From JAFKFJ01 sp963786445 (GTDB lineage Bacteria; Pseudomonadota; Alphaproteobacteria; Acetobacterales; Acetobacteraceae), in the NCBI GenBank assembly GCA_963786445.1, contig CAWAZU010000008.1, positions 1 through 64,000 on the forward strand: DNA of 64,000 nt, in the 5' to 3' direction. A model generated the notes under the pieces. The model saw only the letters and a program-made list of their open reading frames with translations, was not told the DNA's origin and did not search any database. Positions 38,379 to 47,297 of the stretch are shown one piece after another. The stretch's first letter is position 1, and every line of letters begins with the position of its first letter. The position numbers and the translations under genes were made by a program.

Positions 38379-39488
38379 TCAGCGGAAGATGATCTCGACC
38401 CGCCGGTTCTGCGGCTCGCGCACGCCGTTCGCGGTCGGCACCAGCAGGTGCGTCTCGCCGAAGCCCTGCACGGTGATCTCGGCCTCCGGCACGCCGTCGC
38501 GCACCAGCTCGGCGGCGACGGTCTGCGCGCGCCGGATCGAGAGCTTCTGGTTGTAGGTCGGCAGGCCCGAGGTGTCGGTGTAGCCGTTCACCTCGATCCG
38601 CGTGACCTGCACGCGCCTGGAGTTCTGCGCCGCCTCGGCGATGATCTGGCGCGCCCGGTCGGTCAGGTCGGCCTTGTCCCAGTCGAAGAACACCAGGTAG
38701 GTGCGCGCGGGCGCCGGCGCCGGCGCGGCCACCGGCGCGGGCGCGGGCGGGGGCGGCGGCGGCGGCGGGGCGGCGTTGAGCGCGTAGCGCAGCCCGACCA
38801 GGATGCTCTGGTTGATCTCCTGGCCCATCCGCAGCACGCCGGGAATGACGCCGGCCGGGGTGGTGAAGCCGGCGCTGTACTTGCGGTTGAACGGCATGTC
38901 CATCGCGCGGTATTCGAGCGTAAAGGCCAGCCCGGGCACCGACTGCATCGGCACGGCAAGGCCGATGATGCCCTGGTAGGCGAAGCCGTTCGCTCCCTTG
39001 TTGTTGACCGAAAGCTGCGCGCCCGGCGGCCCGCTATAGACGCCGTTCCAGCGCGTGAACTGATAGCCGGCGCCGACGCCGACATACGGCTGCACGAAGT
39101 CGATCGCGGCCAGGCCGAGCTGCTGGAAGCTGAAGTCGTACAGCACGTTGACCATCGCGCCGTATTTGTTCTCGAAGCCGTTGGACGGCCCGGAGGCGGA
39201 GAAGTTGCCGAGCTGGTTGCGGTAGAAATCGCCCTCGATCTCCGCGCGCAGGCCATTGCCCAGGCCGTAGCCGACGCTGACCTCGCCGAGCCAGCCGGCG
39301 TCGAAGTGTGCGCCGTTTTTCAACCCGAGCTGTGTGCCGTCCGGCAGGCCGAAGCCCTTGTTCGGCTCGGCGAACGGCAGGGTCGCTCCGGCGCCCGCAC
39401 CGATATAGAGTCCGCTGATCGGCTGCGCCGCCGCGGTGGCCGGCAGCGCCAGGATGGCTCCGACCAGCAAGGCTTGCTTCACGTTCAT
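38379..39488 (-). CDS. Outer-membrane beta-barrel / OmpA family protein
   Basis: 369 residues from ATG 39488. Signal peptide MNVKQALLVGAILALPATAAA, an eight-strand-type barrel (about 25-240), a Pro/Ala linker (about 243-262), and a C-terminal OmpA peptidoglycan-binding domain (EVNGYTDTSGLPTYNQKLS, RRAQTVAAELV). Anchors the outer membrane to the wall. Intact. Confidence 0.92.
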   Translation of the reverse strand: MNVKQALLVGAILALPATAAAQPISGLYIGAGAGATLPFAEPNKGFGLPDGTQLGLKNGAHFDAGWLGEVSVGYGLGNGLRAEIEGDFYRNQLGNFSASGPSNGFENKYGAMVNVLYDFSFQQLGLAAIDFVQPYVGVGAGYQFTRWNGVYSGPPGAQLSVNNKGANGFAYQGIIGLAVPMQSVPGLAFTLEYRAMDMPFNRKYSAGFTTPAGVIPGVLRMGQEINQSILVGLRYALNAAPPPPPPPPAPAPVAAPAPAPARTYLVFFDWDKADLTDRARQIIAEAAQNSRRVQVTRIEVNGYTDTSGLPTYNQKLSIRRAQTVAAELVRDGVPEAEITVQGFGETHLLVPTANGVREPQNRRVEIIFR

Positions 39489-39678
39489 CCGCCCTATCCC
39501 TCGCTGAAGATGCGTTGCCATGGCAGCCCCCGTTGCTGGAGACCTGCACCGCGGCCAGAAGCCTAGCCGCCGGTATGCGGTTCCCCCGCAACACATCTCG
39601 GCGCGTTAACGCGCCGAGAACTGTTGCCCCCCTGCAACACGGTTCCCCGGCGGCGCCGCCGCGGCTATGAGGGTGCCC

Positions 39679-40900
39679 ATGAGCGATACCCCCATGCCAA
39701 CCGGCCCGTTGCGCGGCCTGCGCGTGTTCGACCTCACGCGCGTGCTGGCCGGCCCGACCTGCGTGCAGATGCTGGCCGACCTCGGCGCCGACGTGGTCAA
39801 GATCGAGAAGCCCGGCAGCGGCGACGACACCCGCGGCTTCGCCCCGCCGACCCTGCCCGGCAGCAGCGAGACCGCCTATTTCGCCGGGGTGAACCGCAAC
39901 AAGCGGTCGGTCACGCTCGACATCGCGCAGCCCGGAGGGGCAGGCGGTCGCGCACCGCCTGCTGGCGCACTGCGACATTTTTGTGGAAAACTTCAAGGCC
40001 GGCGCGCTGGCCCGCTACGGCCTCGGCTGGGAGCAGGTGCGCGGCGAGCATCCGGGGCTGATCTATTGCTCGATCACCGGCTTCGGGCAGACCGGGCCGT
40101 ATGCGGCGCGGCCGGGCTATGACAGCCTGATCCAGGCGATGGGCGGGGTGATGAGCCTGACCGGCGAGCCGGAGGGGATGCCGCAGCAGGTGGGCGTGCC
40201 GGTCGCCGACCTGTTCGCCGGGCTTTACGGCTGCATCGGCATCCTCGCCGCGCTGCGCCACCGCGAGCACACCGGGGAGGGCCAGTACATCGACATCGGC
40301 ATGCTGGACACGCATGTCGCCTGGCTCGCCAACCAGGGCATGAACTACCTGGCGACCGGCGAGGACCCGGTGCGGCTGGGCAACCAGCACCCCAACATCG
40401 TGCCGTATCAGGTTTTCGCGACCGCGGATGGGTACGTCGTGCTGTCGGTCGGCAACGACGCCACCTTCCGCCGCTTCTGCGATGGCTTCGGCATGGCCGA
40501 CCTGCCGTCCGACCCGCGCTTCGCCACCAACGCCGCGCGGGTGCAGAACCGCGCGCTGGTGACCGAGACGCTGGCGCCGGTGTTGCGGCAGCACCCGACC
40601 GCGTGGTGGCTGGAGCGGCTGGAGGCGCTGTAGATCGGCTGCGGCCCGATCAACCGCCTGTCGGAGGTGTTCGCCGACCCGCAGGTGAAGGCGCGCGGCA
40701 TGGTGGTGGAGATGGCGCATCCGACCGCCGCGGGCGGGCGGGTGAAGCTGCTCGCCAACCCGGTGCGCCTGTCCGCCACCCCGCCCGACTACCGCCTGCC
40801 GCCGCCGCTGCTGGGCGAGCACACCGACCAGGTGCTCGGCGGCCTGCTCGGCATGAGCGCGGCCGAGATCGCCGGCCTGCGCGAGCGGGGCGTGGTCTAG
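39679..40900 (+). CDS. CoA-transferase family III (CaiB/BaiF type; one frameshift, one TAG)
   Basis: Starts MSDTPMPTGPLRGLRVFDLT. Family landmarks: RVLAGPTCVQMLADLGADVVK, NRNKRSVTLDI, FVENFKAGALARYGL, and the nucleophile Asp in GVPVADLFAGLYG. A shift near 39940 breaks the frame, and a TAG at 40631-40633 stands where homologues read through (WLERLEAL, then IGCGPINRLSEVFADPQV). The rest runs to 40900. About 406 residues when read through. Moves CoA between carboxylic acids; substrate unknown. Confidence 0.85.
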
Positions 40901-40912
40901 CAGCCGCGCCGC

Positions 40913-41542
40913 ATGTGGCGTGTGCTCGCGGCACTGCTCGGGCTTGCCCTGGCCGGCTGTGCGGCGCCGGCGGCGTCCTTCCCGCCGGCGCCGGCGACCG
41001 CCTGGATCGCCGTCGCCGACCGCGGCTGGCACACCGACCTCTGCGTGGCCGCGCCGCCGGCGGACGATCCGCTCGCCGACCTCGCAGCGGGTTTTTCGGG
41101 CGTGCGCGTGCTCTGTTTCGGCTTTGGCGAGCGGCAGTATCTGGTCTCGCAGGACCACGGCCTGCTGACCGAACTTTCTGCGCTCTTGCCGAGCCGGGCG
41201 GCGCTGCTGATGACGGCGCTGCGCGCGCCGCCGCAGGCCGCGTTCGGCGCAGAGAACGTCGTCGTCCTGCACGTTTCGCCGGCCGCCGAGGCGGCGCTGC
41301 GGCGGTTCATGGGGCGCTCGCTGAAGCGGGACGCGGCCGGCGCGCCGATCCGGCTGCGCGACGGCCCCTATCCGGGCAGCGTGTTCTGGGCCGCCGCCGG
41401 CACCTACGATGCGTTCAGCACGTGCAACACCTGGACCGCCGACGGCCTGCGCGCCGCCGGCGTGACGCTGGGCGGCCCGATCGTGTTCGCCGGCCAGGTC
41501 ATGTCACAGGCGCGCGAGGCCGCGGCCGAGCGGCAACGCTAG
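40913..41542 (+). CDS. DUF2459 (TIGR02117) lipoprotein
   Basis: 209 residues. Lipoprotein signal with lipobox ALAGC near residue 20, then DUF2459 landmarks (VADRGWHTDLCV, CFGFGERQYLV, TCNTWTADGLRAAG). Function unknown; probably periplasmic-facing. Intact. Its stop region overlaps the convergent small lipoprotein. Confidence 0.85.
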   Translation: MWRVLAALLGLALAGCAAPAASFPPAPATAWIAVADRGWHTDLCVAAPPADDPLADLAAGFSGVRVLCFGFGERQYLVSQDHGLLTELSALLPSRAALLMTALRAPPQAAFGAENVVVLHVSPAAEAALRRFMGRSLKRDAAGAPIRLRDGPYPGSVFWAAAGTYDAFSTCNTWTADGLRAAGVTLGGPIVFAGQVMSQAREAAAERQR

Positions 41543-41694
41543 CAGGGCGGCGCGGTGCCGTTGGCGCAGACGGCCGAGGAGCCTGGCGGCACCACCACGG
41601 TGTTGCTGGCCGGCGGCGGCGGGTTGCTGCTGCTGAACGACAAGCAGCCGCCGAGCGCCAGCGGCAGAAGCACGATGATCCAGGATATGCGCAC
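41539..41694 (-). CDS. Small lipoprotein, 51 residues (GTG start)
   Basis: GTG at 41694 is preceded by AAGGAG at ideal spacing. The protein reads MRISWIIVLLPLALGGCLSF: a hydrophobic signal and lipobox LGGC, then a Ser/Pro-rich stretch (SSSNPPPPASNTVVVPPGSS) ending AVCANGTAPPC. It is convergent with the DUF2459 gene, with overlapping stop codons. Probably a surface or periplasmic lipoprotein of unknown function. Confidence 0.65.
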   Translation of the reverse strand: MRISWIIVLLPLALGGCLSFSSSNPPPPASNTVVVPPGSSAVCANGTAPPC

Positions 41695-41834
41695 CCGAAA
41701 AAACTCCTTGCGGTTCGGAACGGCCAGCCCCGAGCATAACGCTGCCGCCGGCCCGGGTTGGTTGCGCGGCGGTCAAGACGCCGTGCGCGTCCCTGCCGCC
41801 CGGTGTCCGCAGGGACGGCCCGCTGGAGGTCGTG

Positions 41835-43193
41835 ATGGCCGATGACGCCTTGGACATACGCGCGCCGCCGGCGACCGTCGCCGCCGCGCCGCACCGGATC
41901 GTGGTGGTCGGCGGCGGCGCCGGCGGGCTGGAACTGGTCACGCGGCTCGGCGAGACGCTCGGCAAGCGCGGGCGGGCACATATCTCGCTGGTCGAGCGCG
42001 CGCGCACGCATCTGTGGAAGCCGCTGCTGCACGCCGTCGCCGCCGGCAGCATCGACCGCGCCCAGCACGAGCTGAACTATCTCGCGCAGGCGCACTGGCG
42101 GCATTTCACCTACCGCTTCGGCGAATTCGTCGGGCTCGACCGCGCGCGCAAGTTGATCCGGCTCGCCGCCACGTATGACGAGGAGGGGCGCGAGATCACG
42201 CCGCCGAGCAGCCTCGGCTATGACACGCTGGTGATCGCCATCGGCAGCGTCACCAACGATTTCGGCACGCCGGGCGCGCGCCAGTTTGCCGTGCCGCTGG
42301 ACACGCCGGAGCAGGCGACGCGCTTCAACCGCCGCCTGGTCAACGCCTGCCTGCGCGCCAACACGCAGGCGGAGCCGGTGCGGCCGGGCCAGCTGCATGT
42401 CGCCATCATCGGCGCCGGCGCGACGGGAACGGAACTGGCGGCGGAACTGCACCGCACCGTGCGCGCGGTGGTCGCCTACGGGCTGGACCGCATCGACCCG
42501 GAGCGCGACATCCACATCATCCTGATCGAGGCCGCCGACCGCATCCTGCCGGCGCTGCCCGAGCGCATCGCCGACGCCACGCGCACGCTGCTGGAACAAC
42601 TCGGCGTCGAGCTGCGCACCGGGGCGCGGGTGAACGAAGTGCGCGCCGACGGCGTGGTGCTGGCGAGCGGCGACTTCATCGCCTCGGAGCTGGTGATCTG
42701 GTGCGCCGGCGTGAAGGCGCCGGACGTGCTGCGCGACCTGGACGGGCTGGAGACCAACCGCATCAACCAGCTGGTCGTGCAGCCGACGTTGCAGACCACG
42801 CGCGACGCCGACATTTTTGCGTTCGGCGACTGCGCCTGCTGCCCGCGTCCCGGCCGCGCGCAGCCGGTGCCGCCGCGGGCGCAGGCGGCACACCAGCAGG
42901 CATCGCACCTGCTGCGCCAACTGCGCCGCCGGCTCGCCGGCGAACCGCTGCTGCCCTACGTGTATCAGGATTTCGGCTCGCTGGTGTCGCTCGGCAAATA
43001 CTCTACCGTGGGCAGCCTGATGGGCGGGCTGCTCGGCCGCAGCGTGTTCATCGAGGGCTATTTCGCCCGCTTCGTCTATCGCATGCTTTACAGGATGCAC
43101 CAGGCGGCGCTGTACGGCGGGCGCGCGGTGTTTTGGCGGACGCTGACCAGCGGGCTGACCCAGCAGCCGGGACCGAGCGTGAAGCTGCACTGA
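41835..43193 (+). CDS. ndh: Type II NADH dehydrogenase (NDH-2)
   Basis: About 452 residues from ATG 41835 after GGAGGT. FAD motif RIVVVGGGAGGLELVTRLGE, NADH motif LHVAIIGAGATGTELAAELH, the WCAGVKAP and FAFGDCACC FAD-contact segments, and a C-terminal amphipathic membrane-binding helix. It passes electrons from NADH to quinone without pumping protons. Intact. Confidence 0.92.
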   Translation: MADDALDIRAPPATVAAAPHRIVVVGGGAGGLELVTRLGETLGKRGRAHISLVERARTHLWKPLLHAVAAGSIDRAQHELNYLAQAHWRHFTYRFGEFVGLDRARKLIRLAATYDEEGREITPPSSLGYDTLVIAIGSVTNDFGTPGARQFAVPLDTPEQATRFNRRLVNACLRANTQAEPVRPGQLHVAIIGAGATGTELAAELHRTVRAVVAYGLDRIDPERDIHIILIEAADRILPALPERIADATRTLLEQLGVELRTGARVNEVRADGVVLASGDFIASELVIWCAGVKAPDVLRDLDGLETNRINQLVVQPTLQTTRDADIFAFGDCACCPRPGRAQPVPPRAQAAHQQASHLLRQLRRRLAGEPLLPYVYQDFGSLVSLGKYSTVGSLMGGLLGRSVFIEGYFARFVYRMLYRMHQAALYGGRAVFWRTLTSGLTQQPGPSVKLH

Positions 43194-43214
43194 GCGCGGC
43201 GTCGCGTTCGTCTG

Positions 43215-44000
43215 TCACGAATGTAAGGCACCGACCACGGCTGCGAGCACGGCCAGCGCGTCGTGCGTGCCGTCGGCCTCGCCTTTCTCGAAATCGGCGT
43301 CGGCCTGGCCCATCGTGTTGGTAACATGCGCGAGGCAAAGCACCCGCACCCCGGTCGCTTGCGCGAAACTGTAAAGCGCAGCTGCCTCCATCTCGACCGC
43401 CAGGATGCCTTTGGTGCGCGCGGCGTCGATCGCCGCCGCGGTTTCGCGGAACGGCGCATCCGTCGTCCAACTCGATCCCACCACCACCCGCGCGGCCTGC
43501 CCGGCCAGCGCGCGTGCAGCGGCGGCGACAAGGCGCGCGTCCGCATCGGCGAACTCGGCCGGTGGGGCGTAGTGATAGCTGGTGCCCTCGTCGCGCAACG
43601 CGCGGTCGATGACGACGAAGTAGGGCGGCCGCCCGGCCGGCACGATCTGCCCGGCTGAGGTCAGGCTCACCAGCAGCTGGCAGCCGCTCGCGAACAATTC
43701 TTCGGCCACCAGCACAGCGAACGCCGCGCCGACCGCACAGCCGATGACGCCGACCGGCTGCCCGGCCAGCACGAAGGTCTCAAGCGTCGTGTGATAACAT
43801 GGCCAGCCCGCGAATGGTGCGGCCTGGCTGCGCTGGCGCAGCGCGCGCACGATGTCGCCGTCGGGATCGAGCAGGCAGACCGGCGGCACCGCGACCGTGG
43901 CCAGCCGCTTCTGCCGCCGCGCCTCGCGCAGCAGTGCCGCGGGCAAAAACACCGACGGCGCGCGCGGGTGCTTGTTGTCGAGGATGGGCGGCATGGCCAT
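43215..44000 (-). CDS. Nucleoside phosphorylase family protein
   Basis: 261 residues from ATG 44000 (minus strand, after GGAG). PNP/UDP-phosphorylase fold: VGVIGCAVGAAFAVLVAEEL, QLLVSLTSAGQIVPAG, and the C-terminal ILAVEMEAAALYSFAQATG with the substrate-binding VEMEA motif. It likely splits purine or pyrimidine nucleosides with phosphate. Which nucleoside is unclear. Intact. Confidence 0.88.
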   Translation of the reverse strand: MAMPPILDNKHPRAPSVFLPAALLREARRQKRLATVAVPPVCLLDPDGDIVRALRQRSQAAPFAGWPCYHTTLETFVLAGQPVGVIGCAVGAAFAVLVAEELFASGCQLLVSLTSAGQIVPAGRPPYFVVIDRALRDEGTSYHYAPPAEFADADARLVAAAARALAGQAARVVVGSSWTTDAPFRETAAAIDAARTKGILAVEMEAAALYSFAQATGVRVLCLAHVTNTMGQADADFEKGEADGTHDALAVLAAVVGALHS

Positions 44001-44048
44001 GTTCAACTCCGACGGGGATCGACACCGCGGGTGCGGAGTGAGGGTAGC

Positions 44049-44684
44049 GTGAGCGGCACGGCGCGTCAGGTCCATTGGCAGACCGTCTATCGCAGCAAGG
44101 GTGAGACCGACGTGAGTTGGTTCGAGGCGGAACCTGCGGTCTCGCTCGACCTCGTTGCCCGCGCGGGAACGCCGCCCGAGGCCGCCGTCATCGACATCGG
44201 CGGCGGCGCTTCGCGACTGGTCGATCATCTGCTGGACCGCGGTTTTGCCGACGTGACGGTACTCGACCTGTCCGAGGCGGCACTCGCCGCTGCCCGCGCG
44301 CGCCTCGGCGGTCGGGCGGCTCAGGTGCAGTGGATCGTCGCCGATGCGACCACCTGGACGCCGCCGCGCCGCTACCACCTCTGGCACGACCGCGCCGCGT
44401 TTCATTTCCTGACCGAGCCGGCCGATCGCACCGCCTATATGGCGCGGCTCCGGCAGGCCATCGCGCCCGGCGGCCATGTCGTCATCGGCACCTTCGCCCC
44501 GGATGGCCCGGCGCGGTGCAGCGGCCTGCCGGTGATCCGCCACGACGCCGACAGCCTGGCGGCGGCGCTCGGGCCTGGGTTTGTGCTGGTGGACACGCGG
44601 CGGCAGGCGCACGTCACGCCGTCCGGCCCGGTACAACGGTTCCAGTTCTGCACGTTCCGCCGCGCGCCAGCTACCGTCCCGTAA
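44049..44684 (+). CDS. SAM-dependent methyltransferase (class I)
   Basis: 211 residues from GTG 44049. Starts VSGTARQVHWQTVYRSKGET. Motif I is AVIDIGGGASRLVDHLLDRG; post-I LDLSEAALAAARARL; then HDRAAFHFLTEPADRTAY. A small Methyltransf_11-type enzyme resembling thiopurine/TehB-like family members. Substrate unknown. Intact. Confidence 0.85.
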   Translation: MSGTARQVHWQTVYRSKGETDVSWFEAEPAVSLDLVARAGTPPEAAVIDIGGGASRLVDHLLDRGFADVTVLDLSEAALAAARARLGGRAAQVQWIVADATTWTPPRRYHLWHDRAAFHFLTEPADRTAYMARLRQAIAPGGHVVIGTFAPDGPARCSGLPVIRHDADSLAAALGPGFVLVDTRRQAHVTPSGPVQRFQFCTFRRAPATVP

Positions 44685-45105
44685 GGAACCGCGAGAACGC
44701 CGCCAGCGTGGCGTCGGAGACGTGGTGCTCGATGCCCTCGGCGTCCTGCTCCGCCGCCTCCGCCGGCACGCCGAGGGCGAGCAGCACATCGACCACCAGC
44801 CGGTGCCGCTCGCGCACCCGTGCGGCCAGCCGCTCGCCGCTCTCGGTGAGGAACACGCCGCGATACGGCCGCGCCGTCGCCAGCCCGTCGCGCTTGAGCC
44901 GGGCGATCGCTTTTATCGCGGTGGCGTGCGAGACGCCGAGCCGGCGCGCGATGTCGGTCGGCCGCGCCTCGCCCTCGCTCGCCAGCAGGTCGGCGATGAG
45001 TTCGGCGTAGTCCTCGACGAGCGCGGTCGCCTGCGCCGTTCGCGCCTTGCCGAAGCGGCGCGCCTGGGTCGGCTCGGCGGGCAGCGAGGCGGGCGGCACG
45101 GACAA
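44671..45105 (-). CDS. mntR: Manganese transport regulator MntR
   Basis: About 144 residues. Start TTG 45105 (6 nt after GGGAG) or GTG 45099; both are plausible. A DtxR/MntR winged helix (ELIADLLASEGEARPTDIAR, GVSHATAIKAIARLKRDGL) and the dimerisation/metal-binding helices (SGERLAARVRERHRLVVDVL, AEQDAEGIEHHVSDATL). It represses the divergent mntH when Mn is plentiful, through the palindrome at 45194. Intact. Confidence 0.93.
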   Translation of the reverse strand: MSVPPASLPAEPTQARRFGKARTAQATALVEDYAELIADLLASEGEARPTDIARRLGVSHATAIKAIARLKRDGLATARPYRGVFLTESGERLAARVRERHRLVVDVLLALGVPAEAAEQDAEGIEHHVSDATLAAFSRFLTGR

Positions 45106-45193
45106 CGGCAACTCCCCCGGAAGCCTGCCCGCGCGTATCGCCCGCGCCGCGCCTTGACGCAACCCGGCCCGTGTTCCAAATCCCTTGCTGTCA

Positions 45194-45213
45194 TTTGTAG
45201 CCCATGCTACAAA
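45194..45213. promoter_or_regulatory. MntR operator palindrome upstream of mntH
   Basis: TTTGTAGC-CCAT-GCTACAAA, a perfect 8+8 bp inverted repeat 9 bp before the mntH start codon and about 90 bp upstream of divergent mntR. Position and symmetry fit an MntR operator blocking mntH transcription or initiation. Confidence 0.85.
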
Positions 45214-45222
45214 ATCGGGACG

Positions 45223-46581
45223 ATGCTGAAGACAACGGACGACGCCGAGGGCGACGCGGGAGCGAGAGTGCCGATGAGTGATGCGGCGATGCAGGGCATG
45301 AGCGCGCGGACGGCTGCGGCCGCCCACGAGGTGCTGATCGGGCGGCGGGGCGGGCTGCGGGCCGGCCTGCTGTTCGCGGGACCGGCGGTGATCGCCTCGA
45401 TCGCCTACATGGACCCCGGCAATTTCGCCACCAACATCCAGGCCGGCGCCGGCTACGGCTACGCGCTGCTTTGGGTTGTCCTGATGGCCAACCTGATCGC
45501 CATGCTGTTCCAGGCGCTGTCCGCCAAGCTGGGCATCGTCACCGGCCGCAACCTCGCCGAGATGTGCCGCGATCAGTTCCGGCCCGGCGCCGTCTATGCC
45601 ATGTGGGGGATCAGCGAGGTGGCCGCGATGGCCACCGATCTCGCCGAGTTCCTGGGCGGCGCCATCGGCCTTGCGCTGCTGTTCGGCATGCCCCTGATCG
45701 CCGGCATGGTGGTGACCGGCATCGTCACCTACGGCATCCTGATGGTCCAGGGACGCGGCTTCAGGCCGATCGAGCTGATCATCGGCGGCCTCATCGCCGT
45801 CATCGGATTGTGTTACCTGATCGAGATGTTCGTCGCCCCGGTGGCGTGGGGGCAGGCGGCGCTGCACTCGGTCCTGCCGGCCATGCCGGATGCGGCCGCG
45901 CTGACCATCTCGGTGGGCATCATCGGCGCCACCGTGATGCCGCACGCGATCTACCTGCATTCCGGACTGACGCAGGGGCGCGTGCCGTCGCGCAATGCGG
46001 CCGAACGCCGGATCGTGCTGCGCTTCTCGAACCGGGAAGTCATCATCGCGCTCATCGTCGCCGGGCTGGTCAACATGGCGATGGTGGTCATGGCGTCGGC
46101 CGCGTTCCATGCCGGCCATAGCGACGTCGCGGAGATCGCGACCGCCTATCATACGCTGACCCCGCTGCTGGGGGCCGGTGCGGCGACTGTGTTCCTGATT
46201 TCGCTGATGGCGTCCGGCATCTCCTCCTCGGCGGTGGGGACGATGGCCGGGCAGATGATCATGCAGGGCTTCGTGGGCTTCCACATCCCGATCTGGGTGC
46301 GGCGCCTGGTCACCATGCTGCCGGCCTTCGTGGTGATCGGCCTCGGCGCGGACGCGACCAGAGCGCTGGTGATCAGCCAGGTGGTGCTGTCCTTCGCCCT
46401 GCCGATCCCGATGGTCGCGCTCGTCCTGTTCACCCGCAACCGCCGCATCATGGGCGAGTTCGCCAACAGCCGGCTGACCGACGTGGCGGCGATCGTCGGG
46501 ACGGCGATCATCCTGGTGCTCAACGTCGTCTTGCTGCTGCAGACTTTTGGCGTCAACATCCCTGGCCTGCCGGCGAGCTGA
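45223..46581 (+). CDS. mntH: Manganese/H+ symporter MntH (NRAMP)
   Basis: 452 residues. The NRAMP metal-site motif DPGNFATN lies in the first transmembrane helix and MPHAIYLHS in the sixth. About 11 membrane helices. Imports Mn(II), and less well Fe(II), using protons. ATG 45223 follows the operator palindrome closely. Its stop overlaps the start of the CDF gene (TGATG). Intact. Confidence 0.95.
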   Translation: MLKTTDDAEGDAGARVPMSDAAMQGMSARTAAAAHEVLIGRRGGLRAGLLFAGPAVIASIAYMDPGNFATNIQAGAGYGYALLWVVLMANLIAMLFQALSAKLGIVTGRNLAEMCRDQFRPGAVYAMWGISEVAAMATDLAEFLGGAIGLALLFGMPLIAGMVVTGIVTYGILMVQGRGFRPIELIIGGLIAVIGLCYLIEMFVAPVAWGQAALHSVLPAMPDAAALTISVGIIGATVMPHAIYLHSGLTQGRVPSRNAAERRIVLRFSNREVIIALIVAGLVNMAMVVMASAAFHAGHSDVAEIATAYHTLTPLLGAGAATVFLISLMASGISSSAVGTMAGQMIMQGFVGFHIPIWVRRLVTMLPAFVVIGLGADATRALVISQVVLSFALPIPMVALVLFTRNRRIMGEFANSRLTDVAAIVGTAIILVLNVVLLLQTFGVNIPGLPAS

Positions 46582-47270
46582 TGCGTCCGAGGTGTCCCGA
46601 TATGTCCTGCGGCGATCCGTGCTGCGTGCCTCAAGCGCCGGGTTCCGACCGCGCGGCGCTGATCCGCGACGCCTTCCGGCTGGAATACCTGACGCTGGCA
46701 TGGATGGTGATCGAGGCGGGCGTCGCGATCTGGAGCGGCGTCCAGGCCGGCAGCGTTTCCCTGATGGCGTTCGGCATCGACAGCGTCATCGAGCTTGCTT
46801 CGGCCGGCGTGCTGATCTGGCGCCTGACCGTCGAGCTGCGACGGGGCGAAGCCTTCGCCGAAGGCGCGGAACGGATGGCCAGCCGCGCCGCCGGCTTCCT
46901 GTTGCTGGCGCTCGCGGCCTATGTCGTGCTCGCGGCGGCCTGGAAGTTCGGGATGCGCACGGGTTCCGCCTTTTCCTGGCCGGGGCTGATCGTCGCCGGC
47001 CTCGCGATCCCGGCGATGTATGGCCTCGCGCGGCGCAAGCTTGCGGTCGCCGACAGGCTCGGCAGCCGCGCCATGCGCGCCGACGCGATGGAAAGCGTCA
47101 CCTGCGGCTGGCTGTCGGTGGTGGTGGTGGTCGGCCAGGTTGCCGAGGCGCTGACCGGGGCCTGGTGGGTCGATCCCGTGACTTCCCTCGGCGTCGTCTG
47201 GTTCCTGGTCAAGGAAGGCCGGGAGGCGTGGCGCGGCGAGGCATGTTGCGCCGTCCCCGATCGAGGCTGA
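46581..47270 (+). CDS. Cation transporter (CDF-like)
   Basis: 229 residues, translationally coupled to mntH. A Cys-rich N-terminus (CPDMSCGDPCC) is followed by about five membrane helices with the CDF metal-site pattern FGIDSVIELASAGVLIW and RADAMESVTCGW. No C-terminal cytosolic domain. Operon with mntH suggests a partner in Mn or other divalent-metal balance, perhaps as an exporter. Intact. Confidence 0.85.
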   Translation: MRPRCPDMSCGDPCCVPQAPGSDRAALIRDAFRLEYLTLAWMVIEAGVAIWSGVQAGSVSLMAFGIDSVIELASAGVLIWRLTVELRRGEAFAEGAERMASRAAGFLLLALAAYVVLAAAWKFGMRTGSAFSWPGLIVAGLAIPAMYGLARRKLAVADRLGSRAMRADAMESVTCGWLSVVVVVGQVAEALTGAWWVDPVTSLGVVWFLVKEGREAWRGEACCAVPDRG

Positions 47271-47297
47271 GCCGCGTCTGCCGGCGAGCCTTCGATC

